Origin: Pseudoalteromonas carrageenovora IAM 12662 | Lineage (GTDB): Bacteria > Pseudomonadota > Gammaproteobacteria > Enterobacterales > Alteromonadaceae | NCBI RefSeq assembly: GCF_900239935.1 | Contig: NZ_LT965928.1 | Span: forward strand, 62,001-126,000 | Length of the DNA: 64,000 bases | Direction of reading: 5' to 3' | Shown: piece after piece, positions 15,273-24,235 of the stretch | How the letters are laid out: each line of letters begins with the position of its first letter | Numbering within the stretch: position 1 is the stretch's first letter | Program-made: the position numbers and the translations under genes | Notes under the pieces: generated by a model | Databases searched by the model: none | Told to the model about the DNA's origin: nothing | The model's input: the letters and a program-made list of their open reading frames with translations, nothing else

Positions 15273-15809
15273 TTACATTAATTGCTGCGGCTTAATTTCA
15301 ATATTAGTTGTATCGGTGCTTACCCATATTTCACCATCTTGTACGGTAATAGTGAGTTTTATATTTCGATCAACTAAATCGGCTAATGCTTGAGTAGCTG
15401 CATAATCGAGGCTAAAAATACTTAAGTTTTTAAATTCATATAACTTAGGCTGATGCTTTTGCCACCAAATTGTTTGATTATTTTCGCCGTAAGTATAAAG
15501 CACCACTTTTTTAGATTTATTGCAGGCCTTTTTAAGGCGTTTTTCATCAGGTAGCCCCAACTCAATCCATAGCTCTATTTCTTCACTGTAGTTTACATGC
15601 CAAAGCTCTGGTTCATCATCAGCACTTAACCCCTTAGTAAATTCTAAACCATCGCAACTATTTAGCGCAAAAGCGAGTAAGCGAATCATCAAGCGTTGAT
15701 CAGTTTCTGATGGGTGCTGCGCTAAGGTTAAATTAAAATCTTGGTACACGTAACGATCCATATCGCTAAGCGATAACTGCGCTTTAATAATGGTAGATTT
15801 AAGAGCCAT
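15273..15809 (-). CDS. yaeQ: YaeQ family protein
   Basis: This 178-residue protein closely follows E. coli YaeQ: MALKSTIIKAQLSLSDMDR at the start, then LTLAQHPSETDQRLMIRLLA, FTKGLSADDEPELW and ELWIELGLPDEKRLKKAC. The family has a PD-(D/E)XK nuclease-like fold; older work linked YaeQ to RfaH-like anti-termination, which is not established. The longest frame starts at 15848, but the family start MALKS is at 15809. It is a single gene, divergent from ylqF. A dispersed repeat lies just downstream. Confidence 0.88.
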   Translation of the reverse strand: MALKSTIIKAQLSLSDMDRYVYQDFNLTLAQHPSETDQRLMIRLLAFALNSCDGLEFTKGLSADDEPELWHVNYSEEIELWIELGLPDEKRLKKACNKSKKVVLYTYGENNQTIWWQKHQPKLYEFKNLSIFSLDYAATQALADLVDRNIKLTITVQDGEIWVSTDTTNIEIKPQQLM

Positions 15810-15900
15810 AATGTCTAATCTGAAAAAATTTGCGCCAGTATAGCGCAATTAAATGAATTGCCAGTTAAAATAGCGTCAAATTATACGTTAGGAGTTAAAA

Positions 15901-16845
15901 ATGGCTATCCAGTGGTTCCCTGGGCACATGAATAAAGCCCGAAATGAAATTAAAGAAATAATGCCACAAATGGATGTGATCATTGAAGTGCTAGATGCAC
16001 GCATTCCTTATAGTAGCGAAAACCCAATGGTGACAACTTTGCGCGAAGGTAAACCGGTCATCAAAATTCTAAATAAGGCTGATTTAGCCGATCCTAAAAT
16101 GACCCAAGCGTGGAAAGATTACTTTGAGCAAGAAAGTGGCGTTAAAGCCATTGCTTTTGGGCATGATAAAGCAGCTGAAGTACACCGTATTAACGAGCTT
16201 TGTAAAAAATTAGTGCCGCATAAAGTAGGTGCCGATAAGCAAATTAAAGCCATGATAATGGGTATTCCGAACGTTGGTAAATCTACATTAATAAATGTAT
16301 TGGCTGGGCGTATAGTGGCAAAAACAGGTAATGAGCCTGCAGTTACTAAGGCGCAGCAACGCATTAAGCTTGAAGATGGCATTATGCTTTACGACACACC
16401 AGGAATGCTTTGGCCTAAAGTAGAGAACGAAAACTCAGGTTATCGTTTAGGTGCAACTGGTGCAATACGTGACACAGCACTGGAATACGAAGAAGTAGCA
16501 AGTTACACCGCTGAGTATTTACTACGTGCATACCCAGAGCTTTTAAAAGCTCGCTATAAAATTGCCGAACTGCCAGAAAGTGACTGGGAATTTGTAGAAA
16601 TGGCCGGTAAAAAGCGCGGCTGTATCCGAGGTGGTAATCAAATAGACACGTATAAAATGTCTGAAATACTCATAAACGAACTTCGTGATGGCATTATTGG
16701 TCGCATCACCATGGAAACCCCTGCCATGCGTGAAGAGGAAGAAATTATGGTAGCAGGATTACGCGCCGCTGCAGAAGCTAAAAAAGCAGCTAAAGAAGAA
16801 GAGAAAAAACAGCGCCGTGCACGCGCCCGAAAAAACCGCCGTTAA
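15901..16845 (+). CDS. ylqF: Ribosome biogenesis GTPase YlqF/RbgA
   Basis: This 314-residue circularly permuted GTPase starts AIQWFPGHMNKARNEI, the family signature. The G motifs come in permuted order: G4 LNKAD near residue 57, then G1 GIPNVGKST near 121, then G3 DTPGML near 162. In Bacillus this enzyme helps mature the 50S subunit. The C-terminal helical region (about 185-270) contacts ribosomal RNA, and the tail is strongly basic (KKQRRARARKNRR). The start has TTAGGAG 7 bases upstream. It is monocistronic with a strong terminator behind it. Confidence 0.92.
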   Translation: MAIQWFPGHMNKARNEIKEIMPQMDVIIEVLDARIPYSSENPMVTTLREGKPVIKILNKADLADPKMTQAWKDYFEQESGVKAIAFGHDKAAEVHRINELCKKLVPHKVGADKQIKAMIMGIPNVGKSTLINVLAGRIVAKTGNEPAVTKAQQRIKLEDGIMLYDTPGMLWPKVENENSGYRLGATGAIRDTALEYEEVASYTAEYLLRAYPELLKARYKIAELPESDWEFVEMAGKKRGCIRGGNQIDTYKMSEILINELRDGIIGRITMETPAMREEEEIMVAGLRAAAEAKKAAKEEEKKQRRARARKNRR

Positions 16846-16890
16846 TGGATTAATTTATGTGAGTATGCGACTCACTAAATTACAGACATA

Positions 16891-16914
16891 AAAAAAGCCC
16901 GAAAGGGCTTTTTT
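16891..16914 (+). terminator. Rho-independent terminator after ylqF
   Basis: AAAAAAGCCC (16891-16900) pairs with GGGCTTTTTT (16905-16914) across a GAAA loop. Confidence 0.9.
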
Positions 16915-17405
16915 AGTTTCATATCTACCGTCACCGATATGAGCAATGTAGCAAGTAAAATAGTAGGGCGGTTACTTATCATCAACATCAAGGGGCGTTG
17001 CGGTTCATAACAAGTAACCATAGCTGTTTACGTGCGCCACACGTTGTTTCAGGGTCGAGAAACAAATCAGTTCATTCCTTAACAAGGGGTATGTATTCCG
17101 TCTTGTTGATATTGATTATCAGTTAGATCTAGTAAACTGTCAACACCCAAATACAAATAATTCTTATTTTATTTCGTGCGTTTTTTATTCAGGTTCTGAG
17201 CGAGCGGTTAACGCTGGCTTGTTTTTTAATTTTGTTCATTTTGCTCATGGTTTTAATGAACAAAAAGCACTTAACGATCATCAATGCACCTTTCCCTCAA
17301 AATATTTCGTTAATTTCCCGTTAACAATAAGCTGCGCGTTAGATAGCAGTTTGTCGTCGCATATCTACCTGACAATAAATACACAAACACAGCGTGGAGA
17401 AAATA
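16915..17405 (+). promoter_or_regulatory. 491-bp control region of the tricarboxylate operon
   Basis: No supported open frame lies here. It contains three inverted repeats. GGTTACTT (16970-16977) pairs with AAGTAACC (17012-17019). AACAAG and CTTGTT bracket 17081-17107. The third, a perfect 11-bp pair TTTTGTTCATT (17230-17240) and AATGAACAAAA (17255-17265) with a 14-base spacer, is the best candidate operator for the downstream CitB-type response regulator. The region is long for a simple promoter, so a leader RNA is possible. Confidence 0.45.
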
Positions 17406-18648
17406 ATGAAAGCAAGTAACACACAGCTCGCTTTGGCAATTACAGCAGCATTAGTTAGCACATCTGCTTTAGCTGATAACGATACTCAAAAACTACAAGC
17501 GCAATTAGATGCATTGCAAAAAGAAGTTAACGCTTTAAAAACATCAAGTAGCTTTAATTTAGAGTTTGGAGGGCGAGTACAGCTTGATTACAACTATTTT
17601 GAAGGTGCCTATAACGCAGGTAATGATGGCTCAGGCGGGAGCGATTTTTTCCCTCGCCGTATTCGTACCTACGTAGAGAGTGAGCATGGTAACTGGGATC
17701 ACAAATTACTTTTAGAATTTGGCGAAGGTGACGCCGAAATTGTGCTTGCACGTGTACGTTATGCATTTGAAAACGGCCTTAAAATTAAAGCCGGTAAAAT
17801 CCGCGAAGACATGTCGCTAAACGCACTTACTAGCTCAAAACATATTAATACTATTGAGCGTAGTGCTGTTGCCAATACTTTCTCGCCCTTTTTTCGTTGG
17901 GGCGTATCTGCTTATCAATACTTTAAAGACTCAGGTTTTCGTTTTGCCGTTGGGGTTTATAAAAATGATGCCTTTGGTGCAACGGGTAATAATGAAAACG
18001 ACCGCCTAACGCTTGCTCTTACAGGGCGTGCTACGTGGTCGAGCGCAGCGCCAGGCGACGTAATTCATTTAGGTGCGTGGCATTCATACCGCGATATGGG
18101 TGGCAATGAACTAGGAGCGCGTTTTGCCCGTGGTGAAGTACGTGAAACTAATGTACGCCTAGTTAATTATGCTGCAGGCGGGACAACAGTTGCACTGGAT
18201 AGCTTATCGCAGTCGGGGCTTGAATTTGCTTTTCAGGCTGACTCTTTAACATTAGAGGCCGAATACGCAAGCCGCGCATTAGATGCACTTAATAGTAGCG
18301 ATGACTTAGATGCAGAGCGTTTTGACGGCTTTCATGTCTCAGCAAGTTACTTTTTAGGGGGGGGAGCAACGACAGTACAAAGCAGGTTCTGCTCTATTTG
18401 TACAACCTAAAAATATAAAAAATGCATGGGAGCTTGTTGCGCGTGTTTCACAAATGGATGCAACGAGTAAAAACCAAGGCAGTGAAGTAACCACTTTCAC
18501 CCTAGGAACAAGTTATTACGTCAGTAGCGACATTAAATTTATGGGCAACCTTATCTACAGCGATGTAGAGGGCCCAGGCACCGCTGCGCTTGTAGGTGAT
18601 GAAGACTCTGGTATGGGCTTTAGTGCACGTATGCAGTATTTATTTTAA
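17406..18648 (+). pseudogene. OprP/OprO-type porin, frameshifted at a G8 tract (possibly phase-variable)
   Basis: The frame from ATG 17406 (GGAG 7 bases upstream) encodes a signal peptide to ALA-DN and a short coiled coil (TQKLQAQLDALQKEVNALK). Phosphate-selective-porin-like strands follow (FNLEFGGRVQLDYNYFEG, KIRTYVES-type repeats) to about residue 317 (SYFL). It then meets eight G at 18357-18364 and ends early at 18410 with an unrelated tail. The +1 frame reads on without a break as QYKAGSALFVQPKNIKNAWE and ends at 18648 in GFSARMQYLF, with the terminal Phe of a barrel. With seven G the whole 414-residue porin is restored. It is the first gene of the tctCBA operon and probably lets the carboxylate across the outer membrane. 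Confidence 0.82.
18357..18364 (+). repeat. Homopolymer G8 tract inside the porin gene
   Basis: Eight consecutive G interrupt the porin frame; seven would keep it open. Such runs are hot spots for slipped-strand mispairing and also for sequencing error. Confidence 0.9.
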
Positions 18649-18659
18649 GGAGACACACA

Positions 18660-19631
18660 ATGAAATTATTTAAGTCAGTTAAAACAACTTTATTAGCGGC
18701 ATCATTAGTACTAAGCAGCCCCATGGCAATGGCCGATATTCACTTTTTAGTTCCAGCAGGCCCAGGAGGCGGTTGGGATACAACAGCACGCGGTGTAGGT
18801 GAAGGTTTAGTAAAGGCAGGCATCGACAACAATGCGTCTTTTCAAAATATGTCAGGTGGCGGCGGTGGACGAGCAATTGCCTACTTAATAGAATCAGGTA
18901 CTAAAAAAGGTGATATTTTAATGGTTAACTCAACGCCTATAGTGTTGCGAGCATTAACCGGAAAGATTCCTTACAGTTACCGAGATTTAACACCAGTAGC
19001 AAGTATGATTGCTGATTTTGGCGCATTTGTTGTACGTAACGATTCACCTTATAAAACGTGGCAAGATGTCATTAAAGCACTTAAAGAAGACCCAAGTTCA
19101 ATTAAAGTAGCTGGTGGCTCAGCTCGTGGCAGCATGGATCATTTAGTTGCTGCACAAGCGGCTAAAGCGGGCGGTGTTGACGGTCGTAGAATTCGTTATA
19201 TTCCATATGATGGCGGTGGCAAAGCAAAAGCAGGCCTACTCTCTGGTGAGGTTAACTTACTTTCGACTGGTTTAAGCGAAGCATTAGAAGTTGCCAATGG
19301 CGGACAGGCTCGTGTGTTAGCCGTTACATCGCCTGAGGCTTTAACTGATTACCCACAAATACCGACGTTCAAGTCGATGGGTTACGATATGGAATTTGTT
19401 AATTGGCGTGGTTTTTTTGCAGCCCCTAACTTACCTGCTGATAAGTTAGCTCAATACACTGAAAAGCTTCGTAAATTACAATCAACCCCTGAGTGGGAAA
19501 CCGTTCGTGCGCGAAATGGCTGGTTAAATCTTTTTCAGGAAAAAGATGAATTTATTAAGTCACTCGAAAAACAAGAAGCGCAGCTTAGAGTGGTTATGCA
19601 AGAGCTTGGCTTTATTCGTAAAGCGGATTAA
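18660..19631 (+). CDS. tctC: TctC-type periplasmic tricarboxylate-binding protein
   Basis: This 323-residue protein has a signal peptide (cleavage near AMA-DIHF). It then has the TctC signature FLVPAGPGGGWDTTARGVGE, where the loop binds the carboxylate, and later GGSARGSMDHL and YIPYDGGGKAKAGLLSGEV. It is the solute receptor of a tripartite tricarboxylate transporter (TTT) and delivers citrate or a related acid to TctAB. The start has AAGGAG 8 bases upstream, 11 bp after the porin stop. It is the second gene of the operon porin-tctC-tctB-tctA-sensor-regulator. Substrate is inferred from family only. Confidence 0.93.
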   Translation: MKLFKSVKTTLLAASLVLSSPMAMADIHFLVPAGPGGGWDTTARGVGEGLVKAGIDNNASFQNMSGGGGGRAIAYLIESGTKKGDILMVNSTPIVLRALTGKIPYSYRDLTPVASMIADFGAFVVRNDSPYKTWQDVIKALKEDPSSIKVAGGSARGSMDHLVAAQAAKAGGVDGRRIRYIPYDGGGKAKAGLLSGEVNLLSTGLSEALEVANGGQARVLAVTSPEALTDYPQIPTFKSMGYDMEFVNWRGFFAAPNLPADKLAQYTEKLRKLQSTPEWETVRARNGWLNLFQEKDEFIKSLEKQEAQLRVVMQELGFIRKAD

Positions 19632-19642
19632 TCGAGGTTTTT

Positions 19643-20110
19643 ATGATGAAACGCGAACTACTAGGGCCAAGTTTATTCTTGGCGCTATTTACTCTTTACG
19701 CCGTGGTGGCGTGGCAAATTCCACTATTGCCATTTGAAGAATACGAAACGGTTACTTCTGCTACGTTACCAAAAGTGTACGCTGCTTTTGGTATTGTGGT
19801 GTGCTTGCTTTCTATTGGTTCCACTTTACTTAGGCCAAACGAAAAAGCAGCAGAAAACCAGCCATTAGAAATATCGCATGTTGTACGCACTTTAGGCTTA
19901 TTAGTTTTAATGGTGATTTATAGTGCGGTGTTAGAGCCTGTGGGCTTTTTAATATCTACAAGCGCTTTTTTATTAGCAGGTTTTTTTGTAATGGGTGAAA
20001 GGCGCAAGAAAATTTTATTATTTGCCTCTATTCCTGTTGCTGTGGTGTTTTGGTTTTTGATGACTCAAGTATTAGGTATTTACTTGGTTCCGGGCGATTT
20101 GTGGAGTTAA
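19643..20110 (+). CDS. tctB: TctB small membrane subunit of TTT transporter
   Basis: This 155-residue protein has four membrane helices. It starts MMKRELLGPSLFLALFTLYA and has a central loop of about 40 residues between helix 2 and helix 3, as in TctB proteins. It pairs with TctA to form the membrane part of the TTT uptake system. Two adjacent ATG codons at 19643 and 19646 may serve as start, with GAGG about 7 bases before. It lies 11 bp after tctC and 3 bp before tctA. Confidence 0.88.
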   Translation: MMKRELLGPSLFLALFTLYAVVAWQIPLLPFEEYETVTSATLPKVYAAFGIVVCLLSIGSTLLRPNEKAAENQPLEISHVVRTLGLLVLMVIYSAVLEPVGFLISTSAFLLAGFFVMGERRKKILLFASIPVAVVFWFLMTQVLGIYLVPGDLWS

Positions 20111-20113
20111 GTT

Positions 20114-21658
20114 ATGTTTGATGGAATTATGCTTGGTTTGTCGACCGTGCTCGACTTTAATAATTTAATGTACGTGATAGCTGGCTGTTTGGTCGGTACG
20201 TTTATTGGTATGTTACCTGGGCTTGGGCCTATAACTGCAATTGCTCTGATGATCCCCATTACTTATAGCATAGGCGCTGATTCGGGTATGATTTTAATGG
20301 CCGGTGTTTATTATGGCGCAATTTTTGGCGGCTCTACATCATCTATTTTAATTAATGCACCGGGGGTGGCGGGTACGGTGGCTTCATCTTTTGACGGCTA
20401 CCCACTAGCAAAGCAAGGTCATGCAGGTAAAGCTTTGGCTATTGCTGCTTATTCCTCCTTTATAGGCGGAACAATAGGCGCCATACTACTTATGGTTGCC
20501 GCGCCTTTATTAGCAAAGGTGTCGTTGAGTTTTCAGTCTCCTGATTATGTTGTACTTATGTTTTTAGGTTTAACAGCCATTGCTGCATTTTCAAATAAAG
20601 GCCAGTTTTTAAAAGCAATGATGATGACCGTATTTGGTCTAATGCTGGCAACGGTAGGTATAGACCCTTCATCGGGCACTGAGCGCTTTACCTTTAGCCA
20701 AGCCGACTTACTTGATGGCATTAGCTTTTTATTAATTGCAATGGCAACGTTTGCCCTTGCTGAGGCATTAATTAATGTTGTTAAGCCAGAGAAAAAAGAC
20801 GCTAAAAGCCTTAATGATTCAGACACTCCACAAATTGGCTCAACTAAATTAACAAAAGACGAAGTTAAAGATATGGCACCGGTTGTTGGCCGTTCGTCAT
20901 TCTTAGGGTTTATTGTTGGTGTTTTACCTGGCGCTGGAGCCACTATTGCAAGCTTTATGGCGTATGCCACTGAACGAAATTTGGCACCTAAAGGCCTAAA
21001 AGAGAAGTTTGGTAAGGGCTCTTTACGTGGTTTAGCCGCTCCTGAATCAGCGAATAATGCTGCGTGCACAGGTTCATTTGTTCCTTTACTAACTTTAGGT
21101 ATTCCAGGCTCTGGCACTACGGCTATTATGCTTGGGGCACTAATCGCTTACGGCATTCAGCCAGGCCCTATGCTTATGCAAGAAAACCCTAGCGTGTTTT
21201 GGTCTGTAATTGTAAGTATGTATTTTGGCAATATTGTTTTATTAATTTTAAACCTGCCACTCATTCCTTATTTCGCAAAAGTATTGGCAATGCCAAAGTC
21301 GGTATTAACTATTATGATTTTGTTCTTTAGCTTAATTGGTGTGTACTTGGTGTCGTTTAACACATTCGACTTATTTATGATGGTTGGCGTTGCTTTGGTT
21401 GCGTTAGTATTGCGCCTATTGGCCTTTCCAATGGCACCGTTGTTACTGGGCTTTATTTTAGGAGACATGATTGAGCGTAACTTTCGTCGCTCAATGATGA
21501 TTTCTGATGGCTCTTTAAGCTTTTTATGGGACAGACCACTTACGTTAAGTATTTTTATACTGTCTATTTTAGTGCTGTTGTTTCCTTTAAAGGATTACTT
21601 AAAGCAGCGCCGTGCAGATAAAACAGCGTCTAAGTTACAGCAAGAACAAGCTCAATAG
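20114..21658 (+). CDS. tctA: TctA large membrane subunit of TTT transporter
   Basis: This 514-residue inner-membrane permease has about 11-12 helices. The two TctA signature regions are visible: GTFIGMLPGLGPITAIALMIP near residue 30 and GVLPGAGATIASFMAYATERN near 280, which are inverted repeats of the transport core. The APESANNAACTGSFVPLLTLGIPGSGTTAIML stretch also belongs to the family, shown here by the motif PESANNAA and LGIPGSGTTA. It takes up carboxylates with proton or sodium symport. GGAG lies 7 bases before the ATG. It is followed after 8 bp by the sensor kinase. Confidence 0.93.
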   Translation: MFDGIMLGLSTVLDFNNLMYVIAGCLVGTFIGMLPGLGPITAIALMIPITYSIGADSGMILMAGVYYGAIFGGSTSSILINAPGVAGTVASSFDGYPLAKQGHAGKALAIAAYSSFIGGTIGAILLMVAAPLLAKVSLSFQSPDYVVLMFLGLTAIAAFSNKGQFLKAMMMTVFGLMLATVGIDPSSGTERFTFSQADLLDGISFLLIAMATFALAEALINVVKPEKKDAKSLNDSDTPQIGSTKLTKDEVKDMAPVVGRSSFLGFIVGVLPGAGATIASFMAYATERNLAPKGLKEKFGKGSLRGLAAPESANNAACTGSFVPLLTLGIPGSGTTAIMLGALIAYGIQPGPMLMQENPSVFWSVIVSMYFGNIVLLILNLPLIPYFAKVLAMPKSVLTIMILFFSLIGVYLVSFNTFDLFMMVGVALVALVLRLLAFPMAPLLLGFILGDMIERNFRRSMMISDGSLSFLWDRPLTLSIFILSILVLLFPLKDYLKQRRADKTASKLQQEQAQ

Positions 21659-21666
21659 AGAGATAA

Positions 21667-23289
21667 ATGATTAACACCAACAAGCTAAACCCTTTGCAAA
21701 GCATGGTCAAAAAACCTAAACGATTAGAAACACGTTTAATTATTTGGGTAACAGGGCTATGTGTTTTACAAGCAATATTGTTTGGGGCGTTGGTGTATCA
21801 GCTTACAGCGCAAAGTTTACATAACCACATAGGTGATAAAGCACTGGCGGTAGCTAATAGTATTGCAACACGTACAGATGTAATAAATGCGTTAGAGATA
21901 AAAAACGACTTATCAGCGTTTAACTCGCAAATAGAGACCCTCACAGAGCTCACAGGTGCTGACTTTATTGTAGTTGGCGATATTAATGCACTGCGCATTA
22001 TACATCCAGATGAGCGAAAAATTGGTAAACCTATGGTTGGGGGAGATAGCCAAAACGCTCTTAATGGTGAACGCTATATATCGGTTGCGCATGGCAGTAT
22101 GGGGGAGTCTATTCGTGGAAAAGTACCCGTATATAATGCTAATAATGAAATTATAGGATTAGTGTCTGTTGGCTTTTTGGTGCAATCAATTAATCCGCTT
22201 ATTTTATCGCGTAGTGCTGAAATACTTATTTGGGGACTACTGCTTGTTGGCTTGAGTATTGTAGCGGCTGTTTATATTGGGCAGCGAGTACGTAATGCAA
22301 TATTTGGATTACAACCTGATGAAATAGGAAGGTTATTTTCAGAGCAGGATGCTATTTTAAATACGGTCCGAAGCGGTATTATTGCACTTGAACCCGATGG
22401 CAAAGTCCGAAAGTTAAACCAACGTGCCTGCGAAATTTTGGATAAACCAACATCTACAATTAATAAAAACCTCACCCTTGAAGATCTACTACCAGAACAT
22501 GCTGAATTTTTACTGCGAAATCAAAGCCGTAAAATTGTTGGGTTTGAGCTGTTTGCAGCAGATAAACGGATTATTTTGTCGCGCTTTTCTTTACAGGTTC
22601 AGGGCCAGACCGATGGCATTTTACTCAGTATGCGCCCATCTGATGAACTGGAATATTTAAGCCAGCAGCTAACAAAAGTACAAGCATTTGCGGAGCTACT
22701 ACGTGTGCAAACCCATGATTACTCAAATAAACTAAACCTGATTGGGGCTTTGGTGCAAATGGGTAAAAATGAGCAAGCAATTGAACTTATAGGGCAAGAG
22801 AGCCAGGGCTCTCAAGCGCAAATTCATAACTTACTTGAACGAATTCAAGACCCTGTACTAGCCGGTTTGCTAGTGGGTAAATACCATAAAGCACGAGAGC
22901 TTAATGTTACATTAGAGCTAAACCCAGATAGCCTGCTAGGTGTTATAGCGCGCAAAGATATGCTCGAAAGGGTAGTCTCCATCTTAGGCAACTTAATAGA
23001 TAACGCCATAGAAGCGGCTATTAGAGCTTCAGATACTCGCGACCCGGTTGTAAGAGTGACGGTGGATGAAACCAGTCAAACTTTATTGTTTGATGTAGAA
23101 GATACCGGGTTTGGCTTAGGTTCAGACCACGAGGTTATTTTTACGCCACAATTTAGCTCTAAATCTGGGGCGCAACATGGTATCGGTTTGTATTTGGTTA
23201 AAACCAATTTAGACTCGTGCCGTGGTAGTTTAGAAATAGGTGAGTCTGATTTACTAGGGGCGCGCTTAAGTGTTTATATTCCAAAATAA
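21667..23289 (+). CDS. CitA/DcuS-type sensor histidine kinase
   Basis: The protein has 540 residues. One membrane helix lies at about 24-46, a periplasmic PAS-like (sCache/PDC) sensor at about 47-175, and a second helix at about 176-200. A cytoplasmic PAS domain spans about 220-325. The kinase core carries His350 in RVQTHDYSNKLNLIGAL, the distinctive phosphoacceptor box of the CitA/DcuS group. N box (NLIDNAIEAA), G1 (DTGFGL) and GIGLYLVK are present. It senses a carboxylate outside the inner membrane and phosphorylates the next protein. TTT operons more often carry an OmpR-type TctDE pair, so the CitAB type is notable. AGAGAG precedes the ATG. Confidence 0.9.
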   Translation: MINTNKLNPLQSMVKKPKRLETRLIIWVTGLCVLQAILFGALVYQLTAQSLHNHIGDKALAVANSIATRTDVINALEIKNDLSAFNSQIETLTELTGADFIVVGDINALRIIHPDERKIGKPMVGGDSQNALNGERYISVAHGSMGESIRGKVPVYNANNEIIGLVSVGFLVQSINPLILSRSAEILIWGLLLVGLSIVAAVYIGQRVRNAIFGLQPDEIGRLFSEQDAILNTVRSGIIALEPDGKVRKLNQRACEILDKPTSTINKNLTLEDLLPEHAEFLLRNQSRKIVGFELFAADKRIILSRFSLQVQGQTDGILLSMRPSDELEYLSQQLTKVQAFAELLRVQTHDYSNKLNLIGALVQMGKNEQAIELIGQESQGSQAQIHNLLERIQDPVLAGLLVGKYHKARELNVTLELNPDSLLGVIARKDMLERVVSILGNLIDNAIEAAIRASDTRDPVVRVTVDETSQTLLFDVEDTGFGLGSDHEVIFTPQFSSKSGAQHGIGLYLVKTNLDSCRGSLEIGESDLLGARLSVYIPK

Positions 23290-23304
23290 TAAGAGTAATT
23301 GAGC

Positions 23305-24030
23305 ATGACCTATTCTGTAATTATAATTGAAGACGAAGTTGAAGTAGCGCAGCTAATTGCACAGTATTTATTGCTGCCAGGCGGTGCTGCGGGAAGTCAA
23401 ATTGCAAAGCAGAGCTTGCGCCAAGCGCAGTATCAAGTGGTTGGTATTGCAGGTAATTTAAGTACTGCAACAGCCTTGTTACAAGCGATAGAGGCTGATC
23501 TTATTTTACTCGACATACACCTGCCTGATGGTAACGGACTGGATTTACTATCGGATTTACGCCGTCGTGAAATCAAAAGTGAAGTAATGCTGCTAACGGC
23601 GGCTAAAGAAGTCGAAACGCTTGAAAAAGCAATGCAACTAGGCGCCTGCGACTTTTTAGTTAAACCGTTAATGTTAAACCGCTTAGATCAAGCGTTAGCG
23701 CGTTTTGAAACGCGCCAGCAATGTTTTTCTGATGCAAACGAAGTAACACAATCTATGGTCGATTCTTTGTTTGGCTCTAAAGAGCAAACTAAACCAACGG
23801 TTAGGTTACCAAAAGGGGTTGATCAGCTTACCTTACAGAAAATTCATGATGCATTTGTACAACATGACGCCTGTGCCTTTACTGCTCAACAAATGGGCGA
23901 TCTAGTTGGGGTGAGTCGTTCAACTGCTAGGCGCTATTTAGAGTTTTTACTAGAGTCAGAAAAGCTAAGTGCTGATCAAAGCTACGGCAGTATTGGTCGA
24001 CCGGAGCGTTGCTACAAAATAATTAATTAA
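23305..24030 (+). CDS. CitB/DcuR-type response regulator
   Basis: This 241-residue protein has an N-terminal receiver (residues 1-130) with acidic pair EDE, Asp70 in LILLDIHLPDG, Thr/Lys in LLTAAKE and LVKP. It ends with a CitB/DcuR-type helix-turn-helix, QQMGDLVGVSRSTARRYLEF (about 195-214). It activates or represses the carboxylate uptake operon when phosphorylated by the kinase encoded just upstream. The receiver has an unusual insertion after the first helix (LLPGGAAGSQIAKQSLRQ, residues about 22-39). ATG 23305 is preferred over TTG 23299 because AAGAG is spaced 9 bases before it. It is the last gene of the operon. Confidence 0.9.
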   Translation: MTYSVIIIEDEVEVAQLIAQYLLLPGGAAGSQIAKQSLRQAQYQVVGIAGNLSTATALLQAIEADLILLDIHLPDGNGLDLLSDLRRREIKSEVMLLTAAKEVETLEKAMQLGACDFLVKPLMLNRLDQALARFETRQQCFSDANEVTQSMVDSLFGSKEQTKPTVRLPKGVDQLTLQKIHDAFVQHDACAFTAQQMGDLVGVSRSTARRYLEFLLESEKLSADQSYGSIGRPERCYKIIN

Positions 24031-24187
24031 CTTTCTAAAACCAAAATTACAAGAATAAAACATAATAGTTTTAGTGGCTTATATAATAATCAGTGTTATT
24101 TAAATACCACATCTTTCAAATCTAAAAAATTTTTATTGAATTGATTGCATTTTAAGCGACTTGTATGGTGATGTTCGCTTGAAGTAA

Positions 24188-24196
24188 TGCTATACT
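24188..24196 (+). promoter_or_regulatory. Extended -10 promoter of the EF-G gene
   Basis: TGCTATACT matches an extended -10 element (TGn followed by TATACT), 39 bp before the ATG. No good -35 is spaced correctly, which fits an extended -10 promoter. Confidence 0.6.
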
Positions 24197-24235
24197 CCCG
24201 CCGAATAATTTATCGACTTTATTAAGAGTAAAATA

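Noticed and set aside
16970..17019. Integron attC-like inverted repeat
   Set aside because: The arms lack the RYYYAAC/GTTRRRY core pair and no integrase or gene cassettes are near.
18454..18648. A separate 64-residue gene after the porin
   Set aside because: It is the C-terminal barrel end of the same porin in the shifted frame; the frame is open well upstream of its ATG and has no ribosome binding site.
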